Origin: Ptiloglossa arizonensis
Taxonomy: Eukaryota > Arthropoda > Insecta > Hymenoptera > Colletidae
Direction: 5' to 3'
NCBI RefSeq assembly: GCF_051014685.1
Contig: NW_027478767.1
Coordinates: 434,001 to 498,000, forward strand
DNA length: 64,000 nucleotides
The notes beneath the pieces are model-generated. The model was given only the letters and a program-made list of their open reading frames with translations, ran no database searches and was not told where the DNA came from. A program made the position numbers and the translations under genes. How positions within the stretch are numbered: position 1 is the stretch's first letter; each line of letters opens with the position of its first letter. Shown here piece after piece: positions 49,523 through 61,772 of the stretch.

Positions 49523-50922
49523 CCAAACTGCCATATCTCGCGAACGGATTGACCAATCCGCAAAATTTCTGTTGCATCTGAAAGTAGAAACTCGCCCGAT
49601 TACAACGGTATGCGCACTTTTCCCCTAGGCCGTTCTAGTTATTCGTGTCGAGCATTAGAACTGCGAAAATTTTGAGTTTCTCAAGCGTTTCTTACCTCCA
49701 AACTGCCATATCTCGCGAACGGATTGACCAATCCGCAAAATTTCTGTTGCATCTAAAAGTAGAAACTCGCCCGATTACAACGGTATGCGTACTTTTCCCC
49801 TAGGCCGTTCTAGTTATTCGTGTCGAGCATTAGAACTGCGAAAATTTTGAGTTTCTCAAGCGTTTCTTACCTCCAAACTGCCATATCTCGCGAACGGATT
49901 GACCAATCCGCAAAATTTCTGTTGCATCTAAAAGTAGAAACTCGCCCGATTACAACGGTATGCGTACTTTTCCCCTAGGCCGTTCTTGTTATTCGTTTCG
50001 AGCATCAGAACTGCGAAAATTTTGAGTTTCTCAAGCGTTTCTTACCTCCAAATTGCCATATCTCGCGAACGGATCGACCAATCCGCAAAATTTCTGTTGC
50101 ATCTGAAAGTAGAAACTCGCCCGATTACAACGGTATGCGCACTTTTCCCCTAGGCCGTCCTTGTTATTCGTTTCGAGCATCAGAACTGCGAATATTGTGA
50201 GTTTCTCAAGCGTTTCTTACCTCCAAACTGCCATATCTCGCGAACGGATTGACCAATCCGCAAAATTTCTGTTGCTTCTGAAAGTAGAAACTCGCCCGAT
50301 TACAACGGTATGCGCACTTTTCCCCTAGGCCGTACTAGTTATTCGTTTTGAGCATCAAAAATGCGAAAATTTTGAGTTTCTCAAGCGTTAGTTACCTCCA
50401 AACTGCCATATCTCGCGAACGGATTAACCAATTCGCAAAATTTCTGTTGCATCTGAAAGTAGAAACTCGCCCGATTACAACGATATTCGCACTTTTCCCC
50501 TAGGCCGTTCTTGTTATTCGTTTCGAGCATCAGAACTGCGAATATTTTGAGTTTCTCAAGCGTTTCTTACCTCCAAACTGCCATATCTCGCGAACGGATT
50601 GACCAATCCGCAAAATTTCTGTTGCTTCTGAAAGTAGAAACTCGCCAGATTACAACGGTATGCGCACTTTTCCCCTAGGCCGTACTAGTTATTCGTTTCG
50701 AGCATCAAAAATGCGAAAATTTTGAGTTCCTCAAGCGTTAGTTACCTCCAAACTGCCATATCTCGCGAACGGATTAACCAATTCGCAAAATTTCTGTTGC
50801 ATCTGAAAGTAGAAACGCGCCCGATTACAACGGTATGCGCACTTTTCCCCTAGGCCGTTCTTGTTATTCGTTTCGAGCATCAGAACTGCGAATATTTTGA
50901 GTTTCTCAAGCGTTTCTTACCT
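49523..50922 (+). repeat. 8-mer HOR (1400 bp), copy 2
   Basis: This is a direct tandem copy of 48123-49522 with the same order 12 Q 3 4 5 6 7 8. Private substitutions are aaattgcc and ccgtccttg in type 4 near 50051 and 50156. Confidence 0.92.
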
Positions 50923-52322
50923 CCAAACTGCCATATCTCGCGAACGGATTGACCAATCCGCAAAATTTCTGTTGCATCTGAAAGTAGAAACTCGCCCGAT
51001 TACAACGGTAGGTGTAGTTTTCCCCTAGGCCTTTCTAGTTATTCGTTTCGAGCATCAGAACTGCGAAAATTTTGAGTTTCTCAAGCGTTTCTTACCTCCA
51101 AACTGCCATATCTAGCGAACGGATTGACCAATCCGCAAAATTTCTATTGCTTCTGAAAGTACAAACTCGCCCGATTATAACGGTGTGCGCACTTTTCCCC
51201 TAGGCCGTACTAGTTATTCGTTTCGAGCATCAGAAATGCGAAAATTTTGAGTTTCTCAAGCGTTTCTTATCTCCAAACTGCCATATCTCGCGAACGGATT
51301 GATCAATCCGCAAAATTTCTGTTGCATCTGAAAGTAGAAACTCGCCCGATTACAACGGTATGCGCACTTTTCCCCTAGGCCGTTCTTGTTATTCGTTTCG
51401 AGCATCAGAACTGCGCAAATTTTGAGTTTCTCAAGCGTTTCTTGCCTCCAAACTGCCATATCTCGCGAACGGATTGACCAATCCGCAAAATTTCTGTTGC
51501 ATCTGAAAGTAGAAACTCGCCCGATTACAACGGTATGCGCACTTTTCCCCTAGGCCGTTCTAGTTATTCGTGTCGAGCATTAGAACTGCGAAAATTTTGA
51601 GTTTCTCAAGCGTTTCTTACATCGAAACTGCCATATCTCGCGAACGGATTGACCAATCCGCAAAATTTCTGTTGCTTCTGAAAGTAGAATCTCGCCCGAT
51701 TACAACGGTATGCGCACTTTTCCCCTAGGCCGTACTAGTTATTCGTTTTGAGCATCAAAAATGCGAAAATTTTGAGTTTCTCAAGCGTTAGTTACCTCCA
51801 AACTGCCATATCTCGCGAACGGATTAACCAATTCGCAAAATTTCTGTTGCATCTGAAAGTAGAAACTCGCCCGATTACAACGATATTCGCACTTTTCCCC
51901 TAGGCCGTTCTTGTTATTCGTTTCGAGCATCAGAACTGCGAATATTTTGAGTTTCTCAAGCGTTTCTTACCTCCAAACTGCCATATCTCGCGAACGGATT
52001 GACCAATCCGCAAAATTTCTGTTGCTTCTGAAAGTAGAAACTCGCCAGATTACAACGGTATGCGCACTTTTCCCGTAGGCCGTACTAGTTATTCGTTTCG
52101 AGCATCAAAAATGCGAAAATTTTGAGTTCCTCAAGCGTTAGTTACCTCCAAACTGCCATATCTCGCGAACGGATTAACCAATTCGCAAAATTTCTGTTGC
52201 ATCTGAAAGTAGAAACGCGCCCGATTACAACGGTATGCGCACTTTTCCCCTAGGCCGTTCTTGTTATTCGTTTCGAGCATCAGAACTGCGAATATTTTGA
52301 GTTTCTCAAGCGTTTCTTACCT
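50923..52322 (+). repeat. 8-mer HOR, second form (1400 bp)
   Basis: The order is 9 10 11 12 5' 6 7 8. The 5' monomer (51623-51797) starts acatcgaaac after a type 12 and has gtagaatctc, both private. Skipping Q, 3 and 4 between 12 and 5 gives a different 8-mer from the one just upstream. Type 7 near 52075 has cccgtagg, so its AvrII site is lost. Confidence 0.88.
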
Positions 52323-53197
52323 CCAAACTGCCATATCTCGCGAACGGATTGACCAATCCGCAAAATTTCTGTTGCATCTGAAAGTAGAAACTCGCCCGAT
52401 TACAACGGTAGGTGTAGTTTTCCCCTAGGCCTTTCTAGTTATTCGTTTCGAGCATCAGAACTGCGAAAATTTTGAGTTTCTCAAGCGTTTCTTACCTCCA
52501 AACTGCCATATCTAGCGAACGGATTGACCAATCCGCAAAATTTCTATTGCTTCTGAAAGTACAAACTCGCCCGATTATAACGGTGTGCGCACTTTTCCCC
52601 TAGGCCGTACTAGTTATTCGTTTCGAGCATCAGAAATGCGAAAATTTTGAGTTTCTCAAGCGTTTCTTATCTCCAAACTGCCATATCTCGCGAACGGATT
52701 GATCAATCCGCAAAATTTCTGTTGCATCTGAAAGTAGAAACTCGCCCGATTACAACGGTATGCGCACTTTTCCCCTAGGCCGTTCTTGTTATTCGTTTCG
52801 AGCATCAGAACTGCGCAAATTTTGAGTTTCTCAAGCGTTTCTTGCCTCCAAACTGCCATATCTCGCGAACGGATTGACCAATCCGCAAAATTTCTGTTGC
52901 ATCTGAAAGTAGAAACTCGCCCGATTACAACGGTATGCGCACTTTTCCCCTAGGCCGTTCTAGTTATTCGTGTCGAGCATTAGAACTGCGAAAATTTTGA
53001 GTTTCTCAAGCGTTTCTTATCTCCAAACTGCCATATCTCGCGAACGGATTGATCAATCCGCAAAATTTCTGTTGCTTCTGAAAGTAGAAACTCGCCCGAT
53101 TACAACGGTATGCGCACTTTTTCCCTAGGCCGTACTAGTTATTCGTTTCGAGCATCAAAAATGCGAAAATTTTGAGTTTCTCTAGCGTTTCTTACCT
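52323..53197 (+). repeat. Partial second copy of the 9-10-11-12 8-mer, then S
   Basis: Types 9, 10, 11 and 12 (52323-53022) repeat 50923-51622 at +1400, including ggtgtgcgc in type 10. The array then switches to an S monomer (53023-53197) that keeps catcaaaaatg but ends tctctagcg and tttcttacc. Confidence 0.87.
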
Positions 53198-53897
53198 CCA
53201 AACTGCCATATCTCGCGAACGGATTGACCAATCCGCAAAATTTCTGTTGCATCTGAAAGTAGAAACTCGCCCGATTACAACGGTATGCGCACTTTTCCCC
53301 TAGGCCGTTCTAGTTATTCGTGTCGAGCATTAGAACTGCGAAAATTTTGAGTTTCTCAAGCGTTTCTTACCTCCAAACTGCCATATCTCGCGAACGGATT
53401 GACCAATCCGCAAAATTTCTGTTGCATCTAAAAGTAGAAACTCGCCCGATTACAACGGTATGCGTACTTTTCCCCTAGGCCGTTCTTGTTATTCGTTTCG
53501 AGTATCAGAACTGCGAAAATTTTGAGTTTCTCAAGCGTTTCTTACCTCCAAACAGCCATATCTCGCGAACGGATTGACCAATCCGCAAAATTTCTGTTGC
53601 ATCTGAAAGTAGAAACTCGCCCGATTACAACGGTATGCGCACTTTTCCCCTAGGCCGTTCTTGTTATTCGTTTCGAGCATCAGAACTGCGAATATTTTGA
53701 GTTTCTCAAGCGTTTCTTACCTCCAAACTGCCATATCTCGCGAACGGATTGACCAATCCGCAAAATTTCTGTTGCATCTGAAAGTAGAAACTCGCCCGAT
53801 TACAAGGGTATGCGCACTTTTCCCCTAGGCCGTTCTAGTTATTCGTGTGGAGCATTAGAACTGCGAAAATTTTGAGTTTCTCTAGCGTTTCTTACCT
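53198..53897 (+). repeat. 4-mer HOR (700 bp), copy 1
   Basis: The order is 12 3* V W. The V monomer has aaacagcc at its start. W carries caaggg and gtgtgg and ends tctctagcg, the same rare ending as the S monomer 700 bp upstream. The rare change thus marks both ends of the unit. Confidence 0.87.
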
Positions 53898-54597
53898 CCA
53901 AACTGCCATATCTCGCGAACGGATTGACCAATCCGCAAAATTTCTGTTGCATCTGAAAGTAGAAACTCGCCCGATTACAAGGGTATGCGCACTTTTCCCC
54001 TAGGCCGTTCTAGTTATTCGTGTCGAGCATTAGAACTGCGAAAATTTTGAGTTTCTCAAGCGTTTCTTACCTCCAAACTGCCATATCTCGCGAACGGATT
54101 GACCAATCCGCAAAATTTCTGTGGCATCTAAAAGTAGAAACTCGCCCGATTACAACGGTATGCGTACTTTTCCCCTAGGCCGTTCTAGTTATTCGTGTCG
54201 AGCATTAGAACTGCGAAAATTTTGAGTTTCTCAAGCGTTTCTTACCTCCAAACTGCCATATCTCGCGAACGGATTGACCAATCCGCAAAATTTCTGTTGC
54301 ATCTAAAAGTAGAAACTCGCCCGATTACAACGGTATGCGTACTTTTCCCCTAGGCCGTTCTTGTTATTCGTTTCGAGTATCAGAACTGCGAAAATTTTGA
54401 GTTTCTCAAGCGTTTCTTACCTCCAAACTGCCATATCTCGCGAACGGATTGACCAATCCGCAAAATTTCTGTTGCATCTGAAAGTAGAAACTCGCCCGAT
54501 TACAACGGTATGCGCACTTTTCCCCTAGGCCGTTCTTGTTATTCGTTTCGAGCATCAGAACTGCGAATATTTTGAGTTTCTCAAGCGTTTCTTACAT
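53898..54597 (+). repeat. 4-mer HOR (700 bp), copy 2
   Basis: The order is W/12 Q 3* V. The first monomer has caaggg but cgtgtcg with cattag. Q has gtggcatc, a private change. V ends cttacatcc, which continues into the next region. Confidence 0.85.
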
Positions 54598-57222
54598 CCA
54601 AACTGCCATATCTCGCGAACGGATTGACCAATCCGCAAAATTTCTGTTGCTTCTGAAAGTAGAAACTCGCCCGATTACAACGGTATGCGTACTTTTCCCC
54701 TAGGCCGTTCTTGTTATTCGTTTCGAGCATCAGAACTGCGAAAATTTTGAGTTTCTCAAGCGTTTCTTACATCCAAACTGCCATATCTCGCGAACGGATT
54801 GACCAATCCGCAAAATTTCTGTTGCATCTGAAAGTAGAAACTCGCCCGATTACAACGGTATGCGCACTTTTTCCCTAGGCCGTTCTAGTTATTCGTGTCG
54901 AGCATTAGAACTGCGAAAATTTTGAGTTTCTCAAGCGTTTCTTACCTCCAAACTGCCACATCTCGCGAACGGATTGACCAATCCGCAAAATTTCTGTTGC
55001 ATCTAAAAGTAGAAACTCGCACGATTACAACGGTATGCGCACTTTTTCCCTAGGCCGTACTAGTTATTCGTTTCGAGCATCAAAAATGCGAAAATTTTGA
55101 GTTTCTCAAGCGTTAGTTACCTCCAAACTGCCATATCTCGCGAACGGATTAACCAATTCACAAAATTTCTGTTGCATCTGAAAGTAGAAACTCGCCCGAT
55201 TACAACGGTATGCGCACTTTTCCCCTAGGCCGTTCTTGTTATTCGTTTCGAGCATCAGAACTGCGAATATTTTGAGTTTCTCAAGCGTTTCTTACCTCCA
55301 AACTGCCATATCTCGCGAACGGATTGACCAATCCGCAAAATTTCTGTTGCATCTGAAAGTAGAAACTCGCCCGATTACAACGGTAGGTGTAGTTTTCCCC
55401 TAGGCCTTTCTAGTTATTCGTTTCGAGCATCAGAACTGCGACAATTTTGAGTTTCTCAAGCGTTTCTTGCCTCCAAACTGCCATATCTCGCGAACGGATT
55501 GACCAATCCGCAAAATTTCTGTTGCATCTGAAAGTAGAAACTCGCCCGATTACAACGGTATGCGCACTTTTCCCCTAGGCCGTTCTAGTTATTCGTGTCG
55601 AGCATTAGAACTGCGAAAATTTTGAGTTTCTCAAGCGTTTCTTACCTCCAAACTGCCATATCTCGCGAACGGATTGACCAATCCGCAAAATTTCTGTTGC
55701 ATCTAAAAGTAGAAACTCGCCCGATTACAACGGTATGCGTACTTTTCCCCTAGGCCGTTCTTGTTATTCGTTTCGAGTATCAGAACTGCGAAAATTTTGA
55801 GTTTCTCAAGCGTTTCTTACCTCCAAACAGCCATATCTCGCGAACGGATTGACCAATCCGCAAAATTTCTGTTGCATCTGAAAGTAGAAACTCGCCCGAT
55901 TACAACGGTATGCGCACTTTTCCCCTAGGCCGTTCTTGTTATTCGTTTCGAGCATCAGAACTGCGAATATTTTGATTTTCTCAAGCGTTTCTTACCTCCA
56001 AACTGCCATATCTCGCGAACGGATTGACCAATCCGCAAAATTTCTGTTGCATCTGAAAGTAGAAACTCGCCCGATTACAAGGGTGTGCGCACTTTTCCCC
56101 TAGGCCGTTCTAGTTATTCGTGTGGAGCATTAGAACTGCGAAAATTTTGAGTTTCTCAAGCGTTTCTTACCTCCAAACTGCCATATCTCGCGAACGGATT
56201 GACCAATCCGCAAAATTTCTGTTGCATCTGAAAGTAGAAACTCGCCCGATTACAACGGTATGCGCACTTTTCCCCTAGGCCGTTCTAGTTATTCGTGTCG
56301 AGCATTAGAACTGCGAAAATTTTGAGTTTCTCAAGCGTTTCTTACCTCCAAACAGCCATATCTCGCGAACGGATTGACCAATCCGCAAAATTTCTGTTGC
56401 ATCTGAAAGTAGAAACTCGCCCGATTACAACGGTATGCGCACTTTTCCCCTAGGCGGTTCTTGTTATTCGTTTCGAGCATCAGAACTGCGAATATTTTGA
56501 TTTTCTCAAGCGTTTCTTACCTCCAAACTGCCATATCTCGCGAACGGATTGACCAATCCGCAAAATTTCTGTTGCATCTGAAAGTAGAAACTCGCCCGAT
56601 TACAAGGGTGTGCGCACTTTTTCCCTAGGCCGTTCTAGTTATTCGTGTCGAGCATTAGAACTGCGAAAATTTTGAGTTTCTCAAGCGTTTCTTACCTCCA
56701 AACTGCCACATCTCGCGAACGGATTGACCAATCCGCAAAATTTCTGTTGCATCTAAAAGTAGAAACTCGCACGATTACAACGGTATGCGCACTTTTTCCC
56801 TAGGCCGTACTAGTTATTCGTTTCGAGCATCAAAAATGCGAAAATTTTGAGTTTCTCAAGCGTTAGTTACCTCCAAACTGCCATATCTCGCGAACGGATT
56901 AACCAATTCACAAAATTTCTGTTGCATCTGAAAGTAGAAACTCGCCCGATTACAACGGTATGCGCACTTTTCCCCTAGGCCGTTCTTGTTATTCGTTTCG
57001 AGCATCAGAACTGCGAATATTTTGAGTTTCTCAAGCGTTTCTTACCTCCAAACTGCCATATCTCGCGAACGGATTGACCAATCCGCAAAATTTCTGTTGC
57101 ATCTGAAAGTAGAAACTCGCCCGATTACAACGGTAGGTGTAGTTTTCCCCTAGGCCTTTCTAGTTATTCGTTTCGAGCATCAGAACTGCGACAATTTTGA
57201 GTTTCTCAAGCGTTTCTTACCT
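54598..57222 (+). repeat. Fifteen-monomer region with 10-mer and 3-mer periodicity
   Basis: A block of four monomers (ctttttccc with ttctag; f-like with cgcacgatt and gtactag; U with attcaca; type 9 with ctgcgacaa) at 54773-55472 recurs at 56523-57222, exactly +1750 (10 monomers). Inside, V with aaacagcc and ttgatttt plus a W-like monomer with caagggtgtg repeat at +525 (55823 and 56348). The rare attcaca and ctgcgacaa changes occur only in these copies. Confidence 0.87.
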
Positions 57223-58447
57223 CCAAACTGCCATATCTCGCGAACGGATTGACCAATCCGCAAAATTTCTGTTGCTTCTGAAAGTAGAAACTCGCCCGAT
57301 TACAACGGTATGCGTACTTTTCCCCTAGGCCGTTCTTGTTATTCGTTTCGAGCATCAGAACTGCGAAAATTTTGAGTTTCTCAAGCGTTTCTTACATCCA
57401 AACTGCCATATCTCGCGAACGGATTGACCAATCCGCAAAATTTCTGTTGCATCTGAAAGTAGAAACTCGCCCGATTACAACGGTATGCGCACTTTTTCCC
57501 TAGGCCGTTCTAGTTATTCGTGTCGAGCATTAGAACTGCGAAAATTTTGAGTTTCTCAAGCGTTCCTTACCTCCAAACTGCCACATCTCGCGAACGGATT
57601 GACCAATCCGCAAAATTTCTGTTGCATCTAAAAGTAGAAACTCGCACGATTACAACGGTATGCGTACTTTTCCCCTAGGCCGTTCTTGTTATTCGTTTCG
57701 AGCATCAGAACTGCGAAAATTTTGAGTTTCTCAAGAGTTTCTTATCTCCAAACTGCCATATCTCGCGAACGGATTGATCAATCCGCAAAATTTCTGTTGC
57801 ATCTGAAAGTAGAAACTCGCCCGATTACAACGGGAGGTGTAGTTTTCCCCTAGGCCGTTCCAGTTATTCATTTCGAGCATCAGAACTGCGAAAATTTTGA
57901 GTTTCTCAAGCGTTTCTTACCTCCAAACTGCCATATCTCGCGAACGGATTTACCAATCCGCAAAATTTCTGTTGCATCTGAAAGTAGAAACTCGCCCGAT
58001 TACAAGGGTATGCGCACTTTTCCCCTAGGCCGTTCTAGTTATTCGTGTCGAGCATTAGAACTGCGAAAATTTTGAGTTTCTCAAGCGTTTCTTACCTCCA
58101 AACTGCCATATCTCGCGAACGGATTGACCAATCCGCAAAATTTCTGTTGCATCTAAAAGTAGAAACTCGCCCGATTACAACGGTATGCGTACTTTTCCCC
58201 TAGGCCGTTCTTGTTATTCGTTTCGAGTATCAGAACTGCGAAAATTTTGAGTTTCTCAAGCGTTTCTTACCTCCAAACTGCCATATCTCGCGAACGGATT
58301 GACCAATCCGCAAAATTTCTGTTGCATCTGAAAGTAGAAACTCGCCCGATTACAACGGTATGCGCACTTTTCCCCTAGGCCGTTCTTGTTATTCGTTTCG
58401 AGCATCAGAACTGCGAATATTTTGAGTTTCTCAAGCGTTTCTTACCT
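57223..58447 (+). repeat. 7-mer HOR of the right zone (1225 bp)
   Basis: There are seven monomers: gcttctga with gcgtac; ctttttccc with ttctag; f-like with cgcacgatt; P'; W/12 with atttacc; 3*; V. The rare tcaagag variant at 57731 recurs at 58956 (+1225). The gcgttcctt near 57563 is private. Confidence 0.87.
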
Positions 58448-59147
58448 CCAAACTGCCATATCTCGCGAACGGATTGACCAATCCGCAAAATTTCTGTTGC
58501 TTCTGAAAGTAGAAACTCGCCCGATTACAACGGTATGCGTACTTTTCCCCTAGGCCGTTCTTGTTATTCGTTTCGAGCATCAGAACTGCGAAAATTTTGA
58601 GTTTCTCAAGCGTTTCTTACATCCAAACTGCCATATCTCGCGAACGGATTGACCAATCCGCAAAATTTCTGTTGCATCTGAAAGTAGAAACTCGCCCGAT
58701 TACAACGGTATGCGCACTTTTTCCCTAGGCCGTTCTAGTTATTCGTGTCGAGCATTAGAACTGCGAAAATTTTGAGTTTCTCAAGCGTTTCTTACCTCCA
58801 AACTGCCACATCTCGCGAACGGATTGACCAATCCGCAAAATTTCTGTTGCATCTAAAAGTAGAAACTCGCACGATTACAACGGTATGCGTACTTTTCCCC
58901 TAGGCCGTTCTTGTTATTCGTTTCGAGCATCAGAACTGCGAAAATTTTGAGTTTCTCAAGAGTTTCTTATCTCCAAACTGCCATATCTCGCGAACGGATT
59001 GATCAATCTGCAAAATTTCTGTTGCATCTGAAAGTAGAAACTCGCCCGATTACAACGGGAGGTGTAGTTTTCCCCTAGGCCGTTCCAGTTATTCATTTCG
59101 AGCATCAGAACTGCGAAAATTTTGAGTTTCTCAAGCGTTTCTTACCT
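58448..59147 (+). repeat. Partial second copy of the 7-mer (4 monomers)
   Basis: The first four monomers of the 7-mer are repeated: gcttctga with gcgtac, ctttttccc with ttctag, f-like with cgcacgatt, and P'. P' has a private aatctgc near 59007. The unit stops at P', and the next monomer is type b. Confidence 0.86.
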
Positions 59148-60897
59148 CCAAACTGCCATATCTCGCGAACGGATTGACCAATCCGCAAAATTTCTGTTGC
59201 TTCTGAAAGTAGAAACTCGCCCGATTACAACGGTATGCGCACTTTTCCCCTAGGCCGTACTAGTTATTCGTTTCGAGCATCAAAAATGCGAAAATTTTGA
59301 GTTTCTCAAGCGTTAGTTACCTCCAAACTGCCATATCTCGCGAACGGATTAACCAATTCGCAAAATTTCTGTTGCATCTGAAAGTAGAAACTCGCCCGAT
59401 TACAACGGTATGCGCACTTTTCCCCTAGGCCGTTCTTGTTATTCGTTTCGAGCATCAGAACTGCGAATATTTTGAGTTTCTCAAGCGTTTCTTACCTCCA
59501 AACTGCCATATCTCGCGAACGGATTGACCATTCCGCAAAATTTCTGTTGCATCTGAAAGTAGAAACTCGCCCGATTACAACGGTAGGTGTAGTTTTCCCC
59601 TAGGCCTTTCTAGTTATTCGTTTCGAGCATCAGAACTGCGAAAATTTTGAGTTTCTCAAGCGTTTCTTACCTCCAAACTGCCATATCTCGCGAACGGATT
59701 GACCAATCCGCAAAATTTCTGTTACATCTGAAAGTAGAAACTCGCCCGATTACAACGGTATGCGCACTTTTCCCCTAGGCCGTTCTAGTTATTCGTGCCG
59801 AGCATTAGAACTGCGAAAATTTTGAGTTTCTCAAGCGTTTCTTACCTCCAAACTGCCATATCTCGCGAACGGATTGACCAATCCGCAAAATTTCTGTTGC
59901 ATCTAAAAGTAGAAACTCGCCCGATTACAACGGTATGCGTACTTTTCCCCTAGGCCGTTCTTGTTATTCGTTTCGAGCATCAGAACTGCGAAAATTTTGA
60001 GTTTCTCAAGCGTTTCTTACCTCCAAACTGCCATATCTCGCGAACGGATTGACCAATCCGCAAAATTTCTGTTGCATCTGAAAGTAGAAACTCGCCCGAT
60101 TACAACGGTATGCGCACTTTTCCCCTAGGCCGTTCTTGTTATTCGTTTCGAGCATCAGAACTGCAAATATTTTGAGTTTCTCAAGCGTTTCTTACCTCCA
60201 AACTGCCATATCTCGCGAACGGATTGACCAATCCGCAAAATTTCTGTTGCTTCTGAAAGTAGAAACTCGCCCGATTACAACGGTATGCGCACTTTTCCCC
60301 TAGGCCGTACTAGTTATTCGTTTCGAGCATCAAAAATGCGAAAATTTTGAGTTTCTCAAGCGTTAGTTACCTCCAAACTGCCATATCTCGCGAACGGATT
60401 AACCAATTCGCAAAATTTCTGTTGCATCTGAAAGTAGAAACTCGCCCGATTACAACGGTATGCGCACTTTTCCCCTAGGCCGTTCTTGTTATTCGTTTCG
60501 AGCATCAGAACTGCGAATATTTTGAGTTTCTCAAGCGTTTCTTACCTCCAAACTGCCGTATCTCGCGAACGGATTGACCAATCCGCAAAATTTCTGTTGC
60601 ATCTGAAAGTAGAAACTCGCCCGATTACAACGGTAGGTGTAGTTTTCCCCTAGGCCTTTCTAGTTATTCGTTTCGAGCATCAGAACTGCGAAAATTTTGA
60701 GTTTCTGAAGCGTTTCTTACCTCCAAACTGCCATATCTCGAGAACGGATTGACCAATCCGCAAAATTTCTGTTGCATCTGAAAGTAGAAACTCGCCCGAT
60801 TACAACGGTATGCGCACTTTTCCCCTAGGCCGTTCTAGTTATTCGTGTCGAGCATTAGAACTGCGAAAATTTTGAGTTTCTCAAGCGTTTCTTATCT
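59148..60897 (+). repeat. Ten-monomer segment related to 30.8-32.2 kb
   Basis: The order is b U 9 X 3 V b U d e. Monomers 9 X 3 V b U d e (59498-60897) match 30799-32197 in the same order. X with gttacatc and d with gccgtatc lie 834 bases apart here and 833 there, because of one deleted base at 31674-31847. The offset is 164 monomers. Private changes here are gaccattcc, cgtgccgag and ctgcaaat. Confidence 0.88.
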
Positions 60898-61772
60898 CCA
60901 AACTGCCATATCTCGCGAACGGATTGATCAATCCGCAAAATTTCTGTTGCATCTGAAAGTAGAAACTCGCCCGATTATAACGGGAGGTGTAGTTTTCCCC
61001 TAGGCCGTTCCAGTTATTCATTTCGAGCATCAGAACTGCGAAAATTTTGAGTTTCTCAAGCGTTTCTTACCTCCAAACTGCCATATCTCGCGAACGGATT
61101 GACCAATCCGCAAAATTTCTGTTGCTTCTGAAAGTAGAAACTCGCCCGATTACAACGGTATGCGTACTTTTCCCCTAGGCCGTTCTTGTTATTCGTTTCG
61201 AGCATCAGAACTGCGAAAATTTTGAGTTTCTCAAGCGTTTCTTATCTCCAAACTGCCATATCTCGCGAACGGATTGATCAATCCGCAAAATTTCTGTTGC
61301 ATCTGAAAGTAGAAACTCGCCCGATTACAACGGGAGGTGTAGTTTTCCCCTAGGCCGTTCCAGTTATTCATTTCGAGCATCAGAACTGCGAAAATTTTGA
61401 GTTTCTCAAGCGTTTCTTACCTCCAAACTGCCATATCTCACGAACGGATTGACCAATCCGCAAAATTTCTGTTGCTTCTGAAAGTAGAAACTCGCCCGAT
61501 TACAACGGTATGCGTACTTTTCCCCTAGGCCGTTCTTGTTATTCGTTTCGAGCATCAGAACTGCGAAAATTTTGAGTTTCTCAAGCGTTTCTTATCTCCA
61601 AACTGCCATATCTCGCGAACGGATTGATCAATCCGCAAAATTTCTGTTGCATCTGAAAGTAGAAACTCGCCCGATTACAACGGGAGGTGTAGTTTTCCCC
61701 TAGGCCGTTCCAGTTATTCATTTCGAGCATCAGAACTGCGAAAATTTTGAGTTTCTCAAGCGTTTCTTACCT
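60898..61772 (+). repeat. Dimeric HOR (350 bp), two and a half copies
   Basis: Monomers alternate between P' (tgatcaa, gggaggtgtag, ttccag) at 60898, 61248 and 61598 and a gcttctga/gcgtac/ttcttg monomer at 61073 and 61423. The first P' has gattataac and the later ones gattacaac. The second gcttctga monomer has tcacgaacgg. This is the shortest HOR in the window. Confidence 0.9.
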
